Shown piece by piece: positions 1 to 12,590 of a DNA stretch of 64,000 nucleotides. Every line of letters starts with the position of its first letter. Position 1 is the stretch's first letter. Below the pieces are notes generated by a model. It was not told the DNA's origin. It did no database searches and saw nothing but the letters and a program-made list of their open reading frames with translations. The stretch lies in NCBI GenBank assembly GCA_013398295.1, contig VZSF01001513.1:874384-938383 (forward strand), in the 5' to 3' direction. The position numbers and the translations under genes are program-made. The stretch comes from Chionis minor (taxonomy: Eukaryota; Chordata; Aves; Charadriiformes; Chionididae).

Positions 1-2076
1 ATCCACTATCTTCCCCTGAAGATTTTGGGGGAGACCAACAGGGACTGGATATGATGTTGGTTCCTGTGTCTACCTTGTCTAAATAATAAATTTTTCCTTT
101 TGAAAATGCTACAAACATATAGGGTATTTGTCACCTTTCCTTGAATGGAATAGATTGTGTTTATCTTCATCAGAATTCAAGTGTCTGCTTGATACTTGAT
201 TAATGTCACTGATGTGTTTTTTCAATAAGTGATCCCATGTCTGCACTGAAATCTGACTCCGGAATCCTGGGGTAAGCAGCAGAACTGTGCCATGTCACCA
301 ATTTTTACTGCTTCATTATGAATTAGCAATACCTGATACTCGTACAGAGGCTCTAAGTTTTAAGGTTGTGCCAATAGACACCATTTCATCTATGAAAAGA
401 AAAATCTTTTCACTTCTTGTGACTGTAGAGCAGATCTGGGACATAGGGAAGGACAGTGGAGGCATGGTCAACGCATCGTTGTCAAGAACCTCATGGTGTT
501 CAACGCCAGTTCATGAGCAGGGGTTTGAATGCTTGGATTTGGTGATGCCCTTAGTGTGTGTCTTGGCTTCATTTACAGATGAGCCGTTACACGATAAGCC
601 AGTGAGGACAAGAGGGACGGATGGCCTCAGCCCATGGTGCAGGGCAGGGAATTACAGCAGGTCCTTCAGTAAAGAACCTAGTGAGCTCCTGGGCCGGGCT
701 AAGTACATCCCTTCTGCTGCTTGCAGAGTGGTGGGTGCGTGCGTGTGTGTGGTGTGTGGCTCCTCTGACAGAGGAAGGATACCGAGGCTGCTTCTCCATG
801 GTGATGCCAGGGGATTTGGGGTGGCTATTTTTGGGTTTAGGGAAGGTGAGCACCAGATGACTTTCCAGAGGCTGGTTCCACAGGGCGCATGCCCTCAGCA
901 GCCACTGCCTGCGAGCAGCGAGGTTTCATTCCTCGAACTTGACTTTGTTCGCCACACGGGGATTATTTGATTCTCCAGTGGTACATGCCTTGCTTGCTTT
1001 GTTTTTTGGCCAGCTCTGCTGGCAACTTTTTGTTCCTCCCAAGGGTATTGATGCTGGAGACGTACATCTGACAAATTTCCCTGTCTGTCCCCACATGCAG
1101 ATGTCAGCCAGGCACCTGTCTGCCCTGAGATTCCCCCAGCATACGCGTGTCCGGGAGCCGCGGCTTTGTTCCTTGGGGAAGTCTGACTTTGGTTTCAGCT
1201 CAGACAGATTCCCCCCTTCCTCCTCCTCGGGCTGCCAGGCCCAGCACTGAGACTGGCCGGATCTGGATGCCCTGGGCAGGGCATGCCTGAGCTGTCAAAA
1301 TCCACGCCAAACTATGAGTCCCGTAGCCTTTGCTGCCTTCTGCAGTGAAATTTATTGCTCTGTGCACGCACCAACAGGCCACTTCAGTGTTCTGTTGCAG
1401 CAGAGACTTAATAGCTGCTGAAGCGGGCACACAGTTCCCTTGCGTTTGGCCATGACCAGTCTTCATCCTGGAAGAGGTAGGTTGCCACACAGTGGACATT
1501 GTCTTGCTTTTCTCCAATCTGCTGGTAGCCCAGCCTTTCAACAAAAACTGATATCATTAAAAACGTGGCTAAAAAGTTCATGTTCTGGGTTTTTTTTTTT
1601 TAATCCTTCTAACTCCTGCAGTGTTTTCAGAAGAACTTCTCTGGGTGCTTCTCATCTTGATCCAAGATGATCAATAACAGACATCTGTAAGATCAGCTTG
1701 TTGGTAAGGAGAGTCCTCTGCCATTCTGCTTGCATCCCAGGATTCGAGGGAGCGTTAACCAGATGTTTCTGAAAGGTTTGGCCTTTTGTAAAGACTAACA
1801 TCAAAAAAAACCCCAAACCCAGAAGCAAAATATGCCAGGTAACTAAAAATCCATGGGAGATGATGGAAGTTTCTCTTGAACCAGGACACTATTGGCTGGA
1901 TATTGCTGCTCCTGCAATACCAAGCTGGTACCACTGATGGGACAGTAACACCAAAGGGTCCTTGACAAGTCTGCTTTGCTCAAACTCCCTTAGATGTCTG
2001 TGCGGACATCTACATCGCAAACTATTTTGAGGGATTCCCAGTAAAATTCATAAAGGTTGTCATTTTAACAGCTAAA
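1..2076. other. Unique sequence, no recognised gene
   Basis: No repeat family or known exon is recognised here. From about 600 to 1280 the sequence is richer in GC and stops are sparse on both strands. The longest ATG-initiated frame on the plus strand runs from 392 to 970 (192 codons); it has no domain I recognise and no Kozak context or splice evidence, so I treat it as a chance opening. A T-run lies at about 1590-1602. Nothing else is supported. Confidence 0.5.
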
Positions 2077-2170
2077 ATAGAATCATAGAATCATAGAATG
2101 GTTAGAGTTGGAAGGGACCTTAAAGATCATCAAGTTCCACCCCCCCTGCCATGGGCAGGGACACCTCTGA

Positions 2171-3082
2171 CTACAGCAGGTTGCTCAAAGCCCCATCCAG
2201 CCTGGCCTTAAACACTTCCAGGGATGGGGCCTCCACAACTTCCCTGGGTAACCTGTTCCAGTGCCTCACCACCCTCACAGTAAAGAACTTCTTCCTAATA
2301 TCCAATCTAAATCTCCCCTCTTCCAATTTAAAACCATTACCCCTTGTCCTATCACTAGACTTCCTGACAAAGAGTCCCTCTCCAGCTCTCCTGTAGGCTC
2401 CCTTCAGATACTGAAAGGCTGCTATCAGGTCTCCCCGGAGCCTTCTCTTCTCCAGGCTGAACAGCCCCAGCTCTCTCAGCCTGTCCTCATAGGAGAGGTG
2501 CTCCATCCCTCTAATCATCTTAGTGGCCCTTCGCTGGACCTGTTCCAACAGTTCCATGTCCTTTCTATGTTGAGGACTCCAGAGCTGGACACAGTACTCC
2601 AGGTGGGGTCTCACAAGCGCAGAGTAGAGGGGGAGAATCACCTCCCGTGCCCTGCTGGCCACGCTTCTTTTGATGCAACCCAGGATACGGTTGGCTTTCT
2701 GGGCTGCCAGCGCGCACTGCCGGCTCATGTTGAGCTTCTCATCCATGAGCACTCCCAAGTCCTTCTCCTCAGGGCTGCTCTCCAGCCATTCTCTGCCCAG
2801 CCTGTATTTATGCCTGGGATTGCCACGTCCCAGGTGTAGGACTCTGCACTTGGCTTGGTTGAACTTCATGCCATTTGCATTAGCCCACCTCTCAAGCCTG
2901 TCCAGGTCCCTCTGGATGGCATCCCTTCCCTCCAGTGTGTCAACCGCGCCACCGAGCTTGGTGTCATCGGCAAACTTGCTGAGGGTGCACTCGATCCCAC
3001 TGTCCATGTCTCCAACAAAGATGTTAAATAGCACTGGTCCCAGTACTGACCCTTGCGGGACACCACTCGTCACTGCCGCCAC
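2171..3082 (-). pseudogene. CR1 ORF2 C-terminal part (reverse transcriptase palm to C-terminus)
   Basis: An uninterrupted frame of about 300 codons. Near its start it has the motif [10 protein letters not shown] (residues about 7-16), then the catalytic box FADD (about 37-40), then the thumb and C-terminal domain typical of CR1, ending close to the terminal repeats. The frame has no ATG at its head; it is the continuation of the fragment at 3070-3510 after a frameshift near 3070-3082. It would act in target-primed reverse transcription if intact, but it is not a complete gene. An open frame this long suggests a fairly recent insertion. Confidence 0.9.
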
Positions 3083-3510
3083 GTGGACATTGACCCATTA
3101 ACCACAACCCTTTGAGTGCGGCCCTCCAGCCAGTTCCTTATCCACCGAGTGGTCCATTCATCGAACCCGTGACTCTCCAATTTGGAGACCAGGATGTCAT
3201 GCGGGACAGTGTCAAATGCTTTGCTTAAGTACAGGTAGATGACGTCCGTTGCTCTGCCTTTGTCCACCAAGTTCGTGGCAGTATCGTAGAAGGCCATCAG
3301 GTTTGTCAGGCAGGATTTGCCCTTGGTGAAGCCATTTTGGCTGTCTCCAATCACCTCCTTATTCTCCATGTGCCTTAGCAGAGATTCCAGGAGGATCTGC
3401 TCCATGATCTTGCCAGGCACAGAGGTGAGACTGACTGGCCTATAGTTTCCTGGGTCCTCTTTTTTTCCTTTCTTGAATATCGGGGTTATGTTCCCCTTTT
3501 TCCAATCCAA
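3070..3510 (-). pseudogene. CR1 ORF2 N-terminal reverse transcriptase fragment
   Basis: This encodes the finger and start of the palm of a CR1 reverse transcriptase: an [18 protein letters not shown] block (residues about 12-29) and motif A with S-K-A-F-D-T-V (about 96-102). The position that normally holds the first catalytic aspartate (L-D-F before SKAFD) reads L-Y-L here (residue about 94), so the active site is lost. It is out of frame with the downstream part at 2171-3082. The two lesions make the copy non-autonomous. Confidence 0.88.
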
Positions 3511-5487
3511 CTAAATACAACTAAGTAATAAGCTTTCATGAGGTGGCCTCGGATAAAACCCCTGCTGTAGTTTGCCTGGCTAAGCTAATGCCTCTGCAGG
3601 AAACATCCAGGTTTGCATTGCACTTCTGGTAGATTTTCTGTCAGCCAATACAGTGAAGCCAGAAGCACCAACAGCACAAGTCTCTGCTCACAGCACAAGG
3701 GGCTCTTGGTGGGAAACAGCGTTTCAAGGATGGCTTTGAGGCACGTTTCAGCCCTCAGTGACTACAACTAAAGTTGTTCTCTGACCACTCCATCCTGATG
3801 TGGCTCATGCAGAGCACAGCACGTGTCATCTCAACCTGGCCAGTTCTGCCTCTCAGCCTGGCACGGGAGGTTAGGCATCAAAACCTTTGGAAACCTCCAC
3901 ACCTGCATCCCTTCGTACATCCAGGGTAGAGGATGGCTGTACCTGCGTATTCCCATTGATAACATGGGAATGAAAGCAGGTCTTCCTCTCACAGGATGCC
4001 TTTGCCTGAAGGAGGGTGTGCTCTTGGGCTGCAACAGCATTCAGAGAAGGGAAGGCACCCCCTCTTCAAGATTCTCCTGCATCGAGGATGGGGAACTGAG
4101 AAATATTGCAAATGCTACCGGTGATGTCTGTGCTGTTTGGTGGGGTTCTTCTGCTGCAACTTCAATGTGAACCATTGGCTTTGTCTTAAAAAAACATAGA
4201 TATACCTCTATATCTTCTAGTTCAAACATCACTTTTTGAACTGTCCACCTAGAAGAAAATCTGGTTTATTCTTCGGCACTCTTGCTTTGTCCAACCGTGA
4301 GCAGCGGCACATCCCACGTACGCTGCTGGGGGGGGAAGGCTGAGGTTTGCTTTTATTCCAGGTCAGGCGTGTTTGCCTTGTAACCTTGATGGGGAAATAG
4401 CTCCCCTGAAATTGCCGAGGTTGCTAATAGATGAACGCTTTCCACATAGGTGGTGTGGTGAAGTTGGTGCCCTGCAACTGGCTTGTTTAGTGCAATAAAA
4501 ATATACTGGGTTCCTAAGATGTTGACCAACGGGTTTGGGAAAGGGATGATTGATTCACACAGCTGAGAAACAGGGATTGTAATGTGTTTTGCCAGAGGAG
4601 ACCAGTTTGACGGATGAGTTCATTTAAGGATTATGCTATAGATAGAGCTGTTGACAGAATGAGTTTGTTTTTATTTTTCATCAGTAGGTATAACACAAAG
4701 CAGAACTAATTGAAAGTAGTTTCCTTGTGGCATCTGGTTGTGTTTCTTGCTTTAAGTCTTTCACACGCTGTAAAATTACACCAAGGACTTTTCTTCACTT
4801 CTATTTGCTTTCCAAGTTTTCCGTCACTGCTTTTCAAATGGGTTCCCAGTGTGTCAGACACGTTAAGAAATCGCAGACTACACAAGAAATGGAGCTGGGA
4901 TGTTGTTTCTGCTTATTGCATAAATGTTCTGGTGCACATCACAAATCCACACCCCGAGCAGACGCGCTGAGGTGTCCTCACCTTAGAGCTGATGGCAAAG
5001 CTGAAACATGAACGCCCTTCCAGATATTTTTGATGGCATTTTAAACTGTGACCTGTGCTAAATATCATTCCTACGTGGACTGATCTCTTGCTGTGTAAGG
5101 CCCAAACCTGGAAGGTGATTATGTTTACCCAAGGAGATGTTCTGAGATTGAAGGAAGGTGTTGAGTTAAGTTCTGGAAATAGCTTTTCCAAGCAGCCAGA
5201 GAGAACAAATCCTGATGTTTCTTCAGGGATTTGGCTCACGGCGTTCATTCCTCTCCCGGCTGGACTGCTGTCGCCTGCCTGGCTCAGGTTGGGTGACGGC
5301 AGCGGGGTCTCAGCTCCGTGAATGCTTCCTTCAGCGGTTTGTGGCTGTTGCAGGGACTGCATCGGGATCTCGAAGCTGAGATCATGCAGGCTGTTGGGGT
5401 AGAAAACTGGACTCTGTGGTTCAAACCTGTCCTACAAATTTGATGTGTGGGTTTTGGCTCGGGTTTTTTTCTCTCTTTCTTTTCCAG
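3511..5487. other. Unique sequence, no recognised gene
   Basis: No repeat, RNA gene or exon recognised. A G-run at about 4328-4335 and scattered short frames on both strands are all that stand out; none resembles a known protein. Confidence 0.45.
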
Positions 5488-5608
5488 TTGTGGTCAAATA
5501 AGTTTTCCAGAACTGACTCACATAGGGCCAAAGAACAGGAATGCAGCAAGCACAGCGGCGCCTGCCAAACCGACGGGCTAGCAATCACAGGGGAGAAAAT
5601 ACCCCCAG
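5488..5608 (+). other. Candidate coding exon (unidentified)
   Basis: A long polypyrimidine tract (about 5464-5485) leads into TTCCAG at 5482-5487. The following 121 bases are open in the frame beginning LWSNKFSRTDSHRAKEQE, hydrophilic and rich in charged residues, up to a modest donor, CAG followed by GTCTCT, at 5609. The acceptor is strong, the donor weak. I do not recognise the peptide. It may be a chance match or a noncoding exon. Confidence 0.18.
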
Positions 5609-7319
5609 GTCTCTGCCACTGAGTCCAGTACCTGAGGAGAACAGCCCATGTGATTTCAGGATTACATTGCAGGCTAAATTCTAGCCTTCACTTGGCCTCA
5701 GACCTGAACTTTAAGCACCAGCCAAAACATAATCCAAATTTGAGCACTGGCTATTGGTCTATCTCATCTTCTGCTCATCATATGTGCAGTCATTCAACAG
5801 AAGCTGAAATGTATTTTCTCTGCCAAGAGCCGTTGGTTTCCAAACAACTACATCAGCGCGGTGAGTGATGGAGTTTCCATCAACTGCTGTAGGCCAAATG
5901 CAGTCATCTGAATTCAGGTCTTGGCAGGTATAGAAACTTGGAGTTGTCAATGATTTCTATATGAAATTGTATTTAATTACAATTTCTCATTCTATGCTTT
6001 AGTTCTGTTAAAGCTCTTGGAATTGCAGATGAATGAGAGCTTTTTATCTCTTAGCTAGTGAGATTTTCTGTTCTTTAATTGACCTTTAAAATAATTTGGT
6101 CTGGGCTTGGATATGGGCTAAATATAGCTGGTTATTTTCACTCCAAGTATGTAATACATGAAGGAACCTAGGTATCCTTTGAATGTGTTTTGACAAGCGC
6201 TGTGTCTGTGTGCAGGTATGTATTTATAAACATTTGCGCTGTGTGTATTAGAGTGGCACTTCCAAAATCAAGTACTTTCTCTCCTGTAGCAAAATATTTG
6301 TACAAAATATAGTGTTAGGTTTCCAAAAAATGGGCAGTTCAAAGAGAATAAGACTTTTTGGAAAGAAGCTAGCAAGGAGGGGACATGGATTGAGCCCTCG
6401 GTAGTTATGAAGTGAACATGAAGCTGTTATTCTCTTTATCCCATAAAACCAGGACTAGATGGTGCCTAAGGAAATTGCCTAAAAGCAAGAAAAAGGAACT
6501 GCTTTTCTAACATGCTTCATGGCACTGCAGAATGCCTCACTAGTGATGTTGTGGTGGCTAAAACTTTCAAAGGGTAGGGTTAAACAAACTCATGAAAACG
6601 GGCACAAACGGTGCCTATTCACTGCAGAAGCTTCATGGATACAACAGGCAACATTGGTCTTCAGAAGACCCTAAACCACTGCAGGCTAGAAGCTGGCTGG
6701 GTGAGGGACAACTGCTCTTCCCTTTCCCTCTTCCTCTTCTGATACTTGTTTCCAAACTACTGTCAGAGATGAGATGCTGAGCTCCTGTCCTTATTAAATA
6801 GCATCATTCTTCTCTCCCTAATTTATACGAAAAGCCCATGAATTCAAAGGAACTACTGCCTGCAAAACAGAAGCAAGGTCCCAAAAGCTTCTTGCCTCCA
6901 ATCCCTCGCCTAAAGCTGATTTCAATTCAAAAAAAGAACAACAACAAAAAAGGGAGATTAAATTCAAAGTATTTGGCAGCGGTTTACTCTCTGTTTTCCA
7001 GACACAAACTCCCTCTACTTTGACCTGCTCTTCCATTTTTCTTCCTGGTAGCAGAGACACCCCGTCCAACCTGGGAACCCCCCATCTTTCCATACTCCAG
7101 AGATGGGAACTTCTAAGCTGATTTCTTTTTCCTGTACCTGTTACTTCAGCTTCCAGTTTTAGAGACCACAGACCAAACCAGTGTGAAGGAGTCATGAATA
7201 CCAGCCTCCAACAAAGCCACCACTCAGTGTTTTGAAGGTGTTGACTTGCCACGAGTTCTGGGGACGGTGCTTTGAGCGTGGATGAGGTCTTTGCTCCAGT
7301 GATGCCTGTTGTCCTGCAG
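5609..7319. other. Unique AT-leaning sequence, no recognised gene
   Basis: No recognised element. The minus strand is open for about 190 codons between 6818 and 7396 but has no familiar domain; low stop density there accompanies the candidate exon on the other strand at 7320-7373. Confidence 0.4.
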
Positions 7320-7373
7320 ACTTCTCTGCCGGAAGATTTGTTCAAGCAGATGCTGCTTCTTACAGCACTGCAT
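7320..7373 (+). other. Candidate 54-nt exon (unidentified)
   Basis: Preceded by a pyrimidine-rich stretch ending in GTCCTGCAG (7311-7319) and followed by the perfect donor GTAAGTA at 7374. Length is a multiple of three and the frame reads TSLPEDLFKQMLLLTALH. The same frame stays open from 7245 to 7412, so the open frame alone is weak evidence. Not recognised as any known protein. Confidence 0.2.
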
Positions 7374-10300
7374 GTAAGTACGTATCTTGGTGGCATTAAA
7401 ATCGGGGAGGCCTAGAGCTGGCTGGGGAGATTGAAGTATTTTTGCCTCTTCGAAAGATGTTGCTGGGATAGCAGGGTACTATAATAAAACCTGAGATTAG
7501 CTAGTGAGACTTTAGACACAGTCACGCTTGTGCAGGCTTGTAATTTATAGGAATAGGACCAGATTCCTGTAAGCAGATGAACCCTCTGCTGGTGCTCACC
7601 ATTTCTGATGTTTTTGGAGCCACCAGGAAATCACCTGGGCAGCAGCATGTCAATACTCAGCCAGTGCATATTTGCATACTGTGTAAAGGCAATTATTTGG
7701 AACTAATTCCTCCCTTGCGGGCCTTCACTCCCTGGAGGGGAAAGAAAAAAAAAAAAAAAAAAAGCTGTTGAATCCAATCCATAAAACAAAGGACTATCTG
7801 GGGGAACCAAGTCCTACACAGTGGAGGAATCCTCCGGTTCTGAAAGAGCAAATGGGTTTGAGTGGTGGCAGTGCCAGGACTGAGGACCTTCTCACTCCTT
7901 TAAAAGCCAGTACCAGAGGCAATCTGGCTAACACAGGAGGACATACCCACCCAGGGAGCTGGTCCTTGTGTACTGGCCCGCTATCTCCTTGAGCAGAAAC
8001 AGCTTGGAAAGACCTTCAGACTCTGAGAAGGATGTAATTTCACATACCCACCTTCTTCCTACCTGCCTTTTTATCTCGCAGCCATCACTTCTCATCTTGT
8101 GTTTGATACTGGAACAAGGCCCCATCTTTGCTTGTTCAAGGCTAACGCCTGAAGCCGCAGCCTCCCTGAGGAGCTGGCTCTGGGTCATCGTTGCGCTGCA
8201 GTTTATCTAGCCTTTTACACCCAGATTCCTACTCCACTGCCTGGTGCGTACATCTCAGGTAGGTATAAATGAGTGTCTGCAGTAAACCAGCATTGTGTCT
8301 GTTTTGCTTCCTAGTGCCTGCTCTTCTCCAGAATGAAAGACTGGGTAGGCAGAGCTCCAGGGGACTTCCACTGCTCTCATCCCTGCCTTTGCCATCAGGG
8401 TGGGACAGTACAAAAGGATCAACCCAAGTGCAGGAAGCGTGGCTGCAGCAGTGAGGGTGCAGATGGGTGCATTTTGTGCATTCTTTGGGAGGAAAAAGGG
8501 ATGGAGGGAAAAGGTAACACGGTCCATTCTCAGATAGTAAAACACAATCTCTGGTCCTCTCACCTGACAGCCTGTGATCTGAGTCATCAAATTCCCTTCT
8601 CCTGTAACTGCTGCTGCTGCTTCTCAGGGGGTGGCAAGCCCCATTAGCTCAGACCTACCAGTGCCACTTGGCAGCTGTGATTTATGGCAGAAAAGACTCA
8701 TCGTCTGCAACTGTCAAGGGAGGATCTCCAACTTCATTTGAAATACTTTTACTCCATTAGATGATTTACTGCTCAAGCACAAGGTGGTCATTTTATCTCT
8801 TTTTTCTCTCCCCTTTGCCCATGACAGACAGTATCCCACGCGCAATCCCCTTCCAGAGCTACAGTGTCAAACGACAGAGATGAAAGCCGCTCCATTTTTC
8901 ACGAGCCCTCCTGCGCAGTCTGCTGGAAGATGACTGCATAGCCAATTGCCGTGTCCATTTTGCTGGCACCTCCAGCATTTTATGTGGTGTCTGAATCTCA
9001 GCAGGCACCTCACGCCTGCTAATGGCTTGCGAGTCAGCCAATCAATTGGTTATTTACGGCAGGCATGTCTCAAAACTGTTGGGTCAGGTTTTCCTACCCT
9101 GACGTATTTTGTTCAGAGGAGCACATAAATCCTCTCCTGCCATTTGCAGCTTAAACCTTCTGAGTGTGAAGCCAGTGGATTAAAGTTTCCAGTGACAGTA
9201 GCGAGCTGTATTTTAAAGGGTTGTTCTCCTGACTCTTAGGGGCTTGGGCATGTTGTCTGAGGCATGAATCAGTTCATGCTGCAAGATTTACAGGCATTAA
9301 GCTCCCTTTTTGCTGTCCTTTAGCTCTGGAGTTTGAAGTCATAACCAAGGAAATTGAGACCTCTCCATTGTTCCAGTGTTTTTCTATTTAAGGTGCTCTT
9401 CTAAAAAGTCATGATGATATCTTAATTAGGTGCTCTGAAGTGAGATACAAGAAGGAGAACAGAACTCCTGCACTTGCAGAGTTTGATCCTGCAGCTCCAA
9501 AATTCATAAGCTTATGAATGGGAGGCTGAAGCACTTGTATAAAGTGAACTCTGGGTTTCCTTATTGAGCCTCTCAAGATTGTAATGCTCCAGTTATTTGA
9601 AGCTGTGTATATCTAGGTGCTACAGCAGTATGATTCCAAGTTAAGCAGAAGACTTACCAATCTTGAAACTGGCTGTTATTGACACAAAGTGTAGATTTTG
9701 TTTGGTCTCATGTCAGAAAATAAGCCTTTTCCCCATTGGGATGGAAGCAGTCTTGTAACTGACAACGTACCGCAAACACACCTTCAACTTCCACTGTTTC
9801 TAGAATTTGGAGAAGATAATCTTACAAATGTCCTTGCCCACAACACTTAAAATTAAATCTAATTCAACTGATGATAAAAAAAATCTGCCTGTCAAAATGT
9901 GAACTGATCCACAAAATTCCATGTAGATAAAATCAGGGGTACCTCCCTCTGTCTGTGACCAGGAGCCTGTGCAGAACAGTATGGGATTCATCATCTTCCT
10001 TCTCCCAGAGCTCTCAGAAGAAGAGACTGGAGATGCTGGACGGTGATCAGCCGGTTGTAAAGGTAAGGACAAACATGACAACATGAATCCAGTCCTAGAG
10101 TTAATGTTTCTTCTTTCAGCCTTTCACAGAAACAAACTCAGCACCTGGCAGAGCACCCTGAAGTTTCTCAGCGCTACGGCCCATGCAAGGTGGCCTCTCT
10201 CGTTCTCAGACCTCATTGACTTTCAGAGCCCTTCCCAACCCTCCAAGGTAGTGATTTACAGACTTTGTCCCCCAAGGAATAAGTTCAAATCTTGACATTG

Positions 10301-12590
10301 AGTCTTCCAGCCCACACGGGACTATCTGGGTGACAAGTGCAAATGGGAAGAGGTGTAAGGCCCCCAGCCTTGCCCCAGTGGAGGGTCACCTGGAGCATGG
10401 CCTGCATGTGGGGCATGCAGCAGACCTATGCGTGCAGCCTGCTCTGAAGGGACCATCAACTTTGGGTTTTCTCTGGAGGAGAGGAGGAGGACTGACTTCT
10501 TGGAGATAGCTTAACATGTACGGAAATTGTGTGGACTGCCAGTTGCCACATGATGGACTTACATGTGTTCATTTAGGTCTATGCTCTAGAAATGATGAAG
10601 GCCCATGTCCTTCATGGCATTGATAATACTTCTGCTGACAAGAGGAGCAATTTCCACCAAAGATGACTCAGTATTTTGACTCAGTATTTGCAAGGTGTTG
10701 GGGCATTTCTCTGTTTACAAATGGACACCACTTTAGCTCTGACAAAATTTTAAGGCATGGGCATTTGAGAACCTGAACAGAAACTAAGGAGAAGATGTAA
10801 ACACGGAAGTGTTAACCCTTGCGTGACCTCTGAAACAGCTGCACAGCGAATATGAAGCTTAAAAAAAAATTCCTTTTGTGGCACTTCTGTAGGTGATTTG
10901 AGGAGTATTTTCGAAGATGAAGGGGTCCTTGTTAGAGGGTGGCAATGCACAAATGTGTGCGCACGTTTATAACCCCTTGATGAAAGTCAAGGCAGGCAGC
11001 TGGAGACGCTCTGGAAAATGGAGGTTCCTTGGCTGTGATGTTGTGTTATCAGCTCCACGGCTGCGCGGGGAACAGCACTGTGTGTGGTGGAAGTTTTTAA
11101 AATGATTTTCATCAGCCTGATTAAATACTTATTACATGAGTCAGCCATACGGGCTTCATTAAACCAGTGAACTCAGAGAAGCCTCCTCATCTGTTTATGA
11201 AAGCCATCTGGAATTACGGATGGCTCAAGAGAGGGAGGATGAATGCAGCTCAGTGTGACAGAAGCCCAGCTTCCCGCTCAGGAGCCTGCCTGCACCAGCC
11301 CGCGTTGCACTCCTCGCCCCGCACTCAGGGAAAGGGGCTTTTATTTTTCCTTTCTTCGCATTTCTGGGCAAAGAACCAAGGCCCGACATGACTTTGACAG
11401 TGAGACTTTAAATATACCCTGTCAGGATGTGACACAGGCACCTTTTTCTGGTGGCAGGATATAACACAGCTTTAAAAAAAGAAAAAAAAATAGACGCAAG
11501 CTCTTGCACTGAAGGGAAGTGTACCTTGAAAGGAAAGGCTTAATGAACTTTAACCAGCCTTCCAAGATCTTTATTAGTTGCCCCTTTATCAAATTAAATT
11601 CACACTGTGCTAGGCAGCTTAAGTACTGCAAGTTGATGTCATGTGCTAAGTGCCAAAGTAGGCTTTAATTGGCTGTTTAAATGAGAAAAGGGGTCCTGCT
11701 GCGCAGCACATGCACGTACAGACACATATAGCAAGGGGGGCAGATGGGAAGGAGCCTGGCTCATGCTCTCCCCCCGCTAAAATAGCAAAACAAGGTGCCA
11801 GGTTTTTCTCGTGCTAGCTGGAAAGTTTTGCTCTGTGTCGCCTTGAGCCTCTTCCCTACCAGGCCCAGTAAGCGAAGGGAAATTTGCATGAAGGTCCCCA
11901 AGCTCAGTCCTTGGGGTTCCAGGTGAAGCAAGGCAGCTCGTCCACGGCTGCGAGCTCACGTGCTTGAAGGTAAGCGGGGATGAGGTGCTTGTTCCAGAAA
12001 TGTCGTCCCATGGAGTTACTCAGAGCCGGCTCTTCTGGAGCAGCTCTCCTGAGAAACGCCCGCTGATCAACCTGGCAGGGTTTTAATAAAGATTTTTTGT
12101 ATTGGTCACAGCTCGGTTTCATAGATCACAAATTAGTCACAGATGTCAACAAGAGTAGCCAGAGCAGTAAAGGTCAGGCGAAGACGAACAGGTCACTTGT
12201 CCTGCAGAAGAATTTTGATCTTAAAAATACATTGCAGGAGCAGCAGCGGTGACTGCAGAGTTGAGATTACAGACAGCCCTGCTGCTAAAATGGGGAGTTC
12301 TTTGCCTTCCCGATGGGAAGCTCCGGCCTCCCGGGAGCGGAAGTTAGTCACACATGGAGAAATCCTGCTGGGATTGCTTGCGTGGGATCATCCACCACTC
12401 GCATGACTAACCACTCCAACCCTTTGCGAGAGCAATGAAAAATTAAGTGGCAGTGCTGTTTCTTACTCCTGCGGCCCAGACGTAACAAGGGTGAAAGTGG
12501 TGCTGGAACTTGCTAAATTTGAACAGTTGTTTTCTGTTAACACACGGCCTTAAAAAATGCGATTCGAGAACCTTGTTAGAAAGCCAGTGT
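7374..12590. other. Unique sequence with conserved-looking noncoding patches
   Basis: No gene recognised. A run of 19 A at 7745-7763 is a simple repeat. The stretches around 9240-9420 and 11090-11180 are AT-rich with intact short motifs such as TGATTAAATACTTA and look like possible conserved noncoding DNA, but that is only an impression without an alignment. Short frames on both strands show no family features. Confidence 0.4.
7745..7763 (+). repeat. Poly(A) run, 19 bases
   Basis: An uninterrupted run of 19 A. The upstream sequence is not a recognisable retrocopy and no target-site duplication is evident, so it is called a simple repeat rather than a retrocopy tail. Confidence 0.85.

Larger units (their letters stand above)
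2077..3510 (-). mobile_element. CR1 LINE, 5'-truncated, with reverse transcriptase remnants
   Basis: The minus strand carries the 3' two thirds of a CR1 non-LTR retrotransposon ORF2 followed by its short 3' end. Read on plus, the element begins with the terminal repeats (AATCATAGAATCATAGAATG, from about 2081) and the diagnostic GTTGGAAGGGACCTTAAAGATC. The protein-coding part ends at 2171-2173, so the 3' UTR is under 100 bases, as usual for CR1. Similarity stops near 3510 inside the N-terminal part of the reverse transcriptase; endonuclease and ORF1 are absent, the normal outcome of incomplete reverse transcription. This is the best preserved CR1 copy in the window. Subfamily assignment is by eye and not exact. 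Confidence 0.95.

Noticed and set aside
7680..7763. Processed retrocopy ending in the A-run
   Set aside because: No parent-like coding sequence upstream and no target-site duplication seen.
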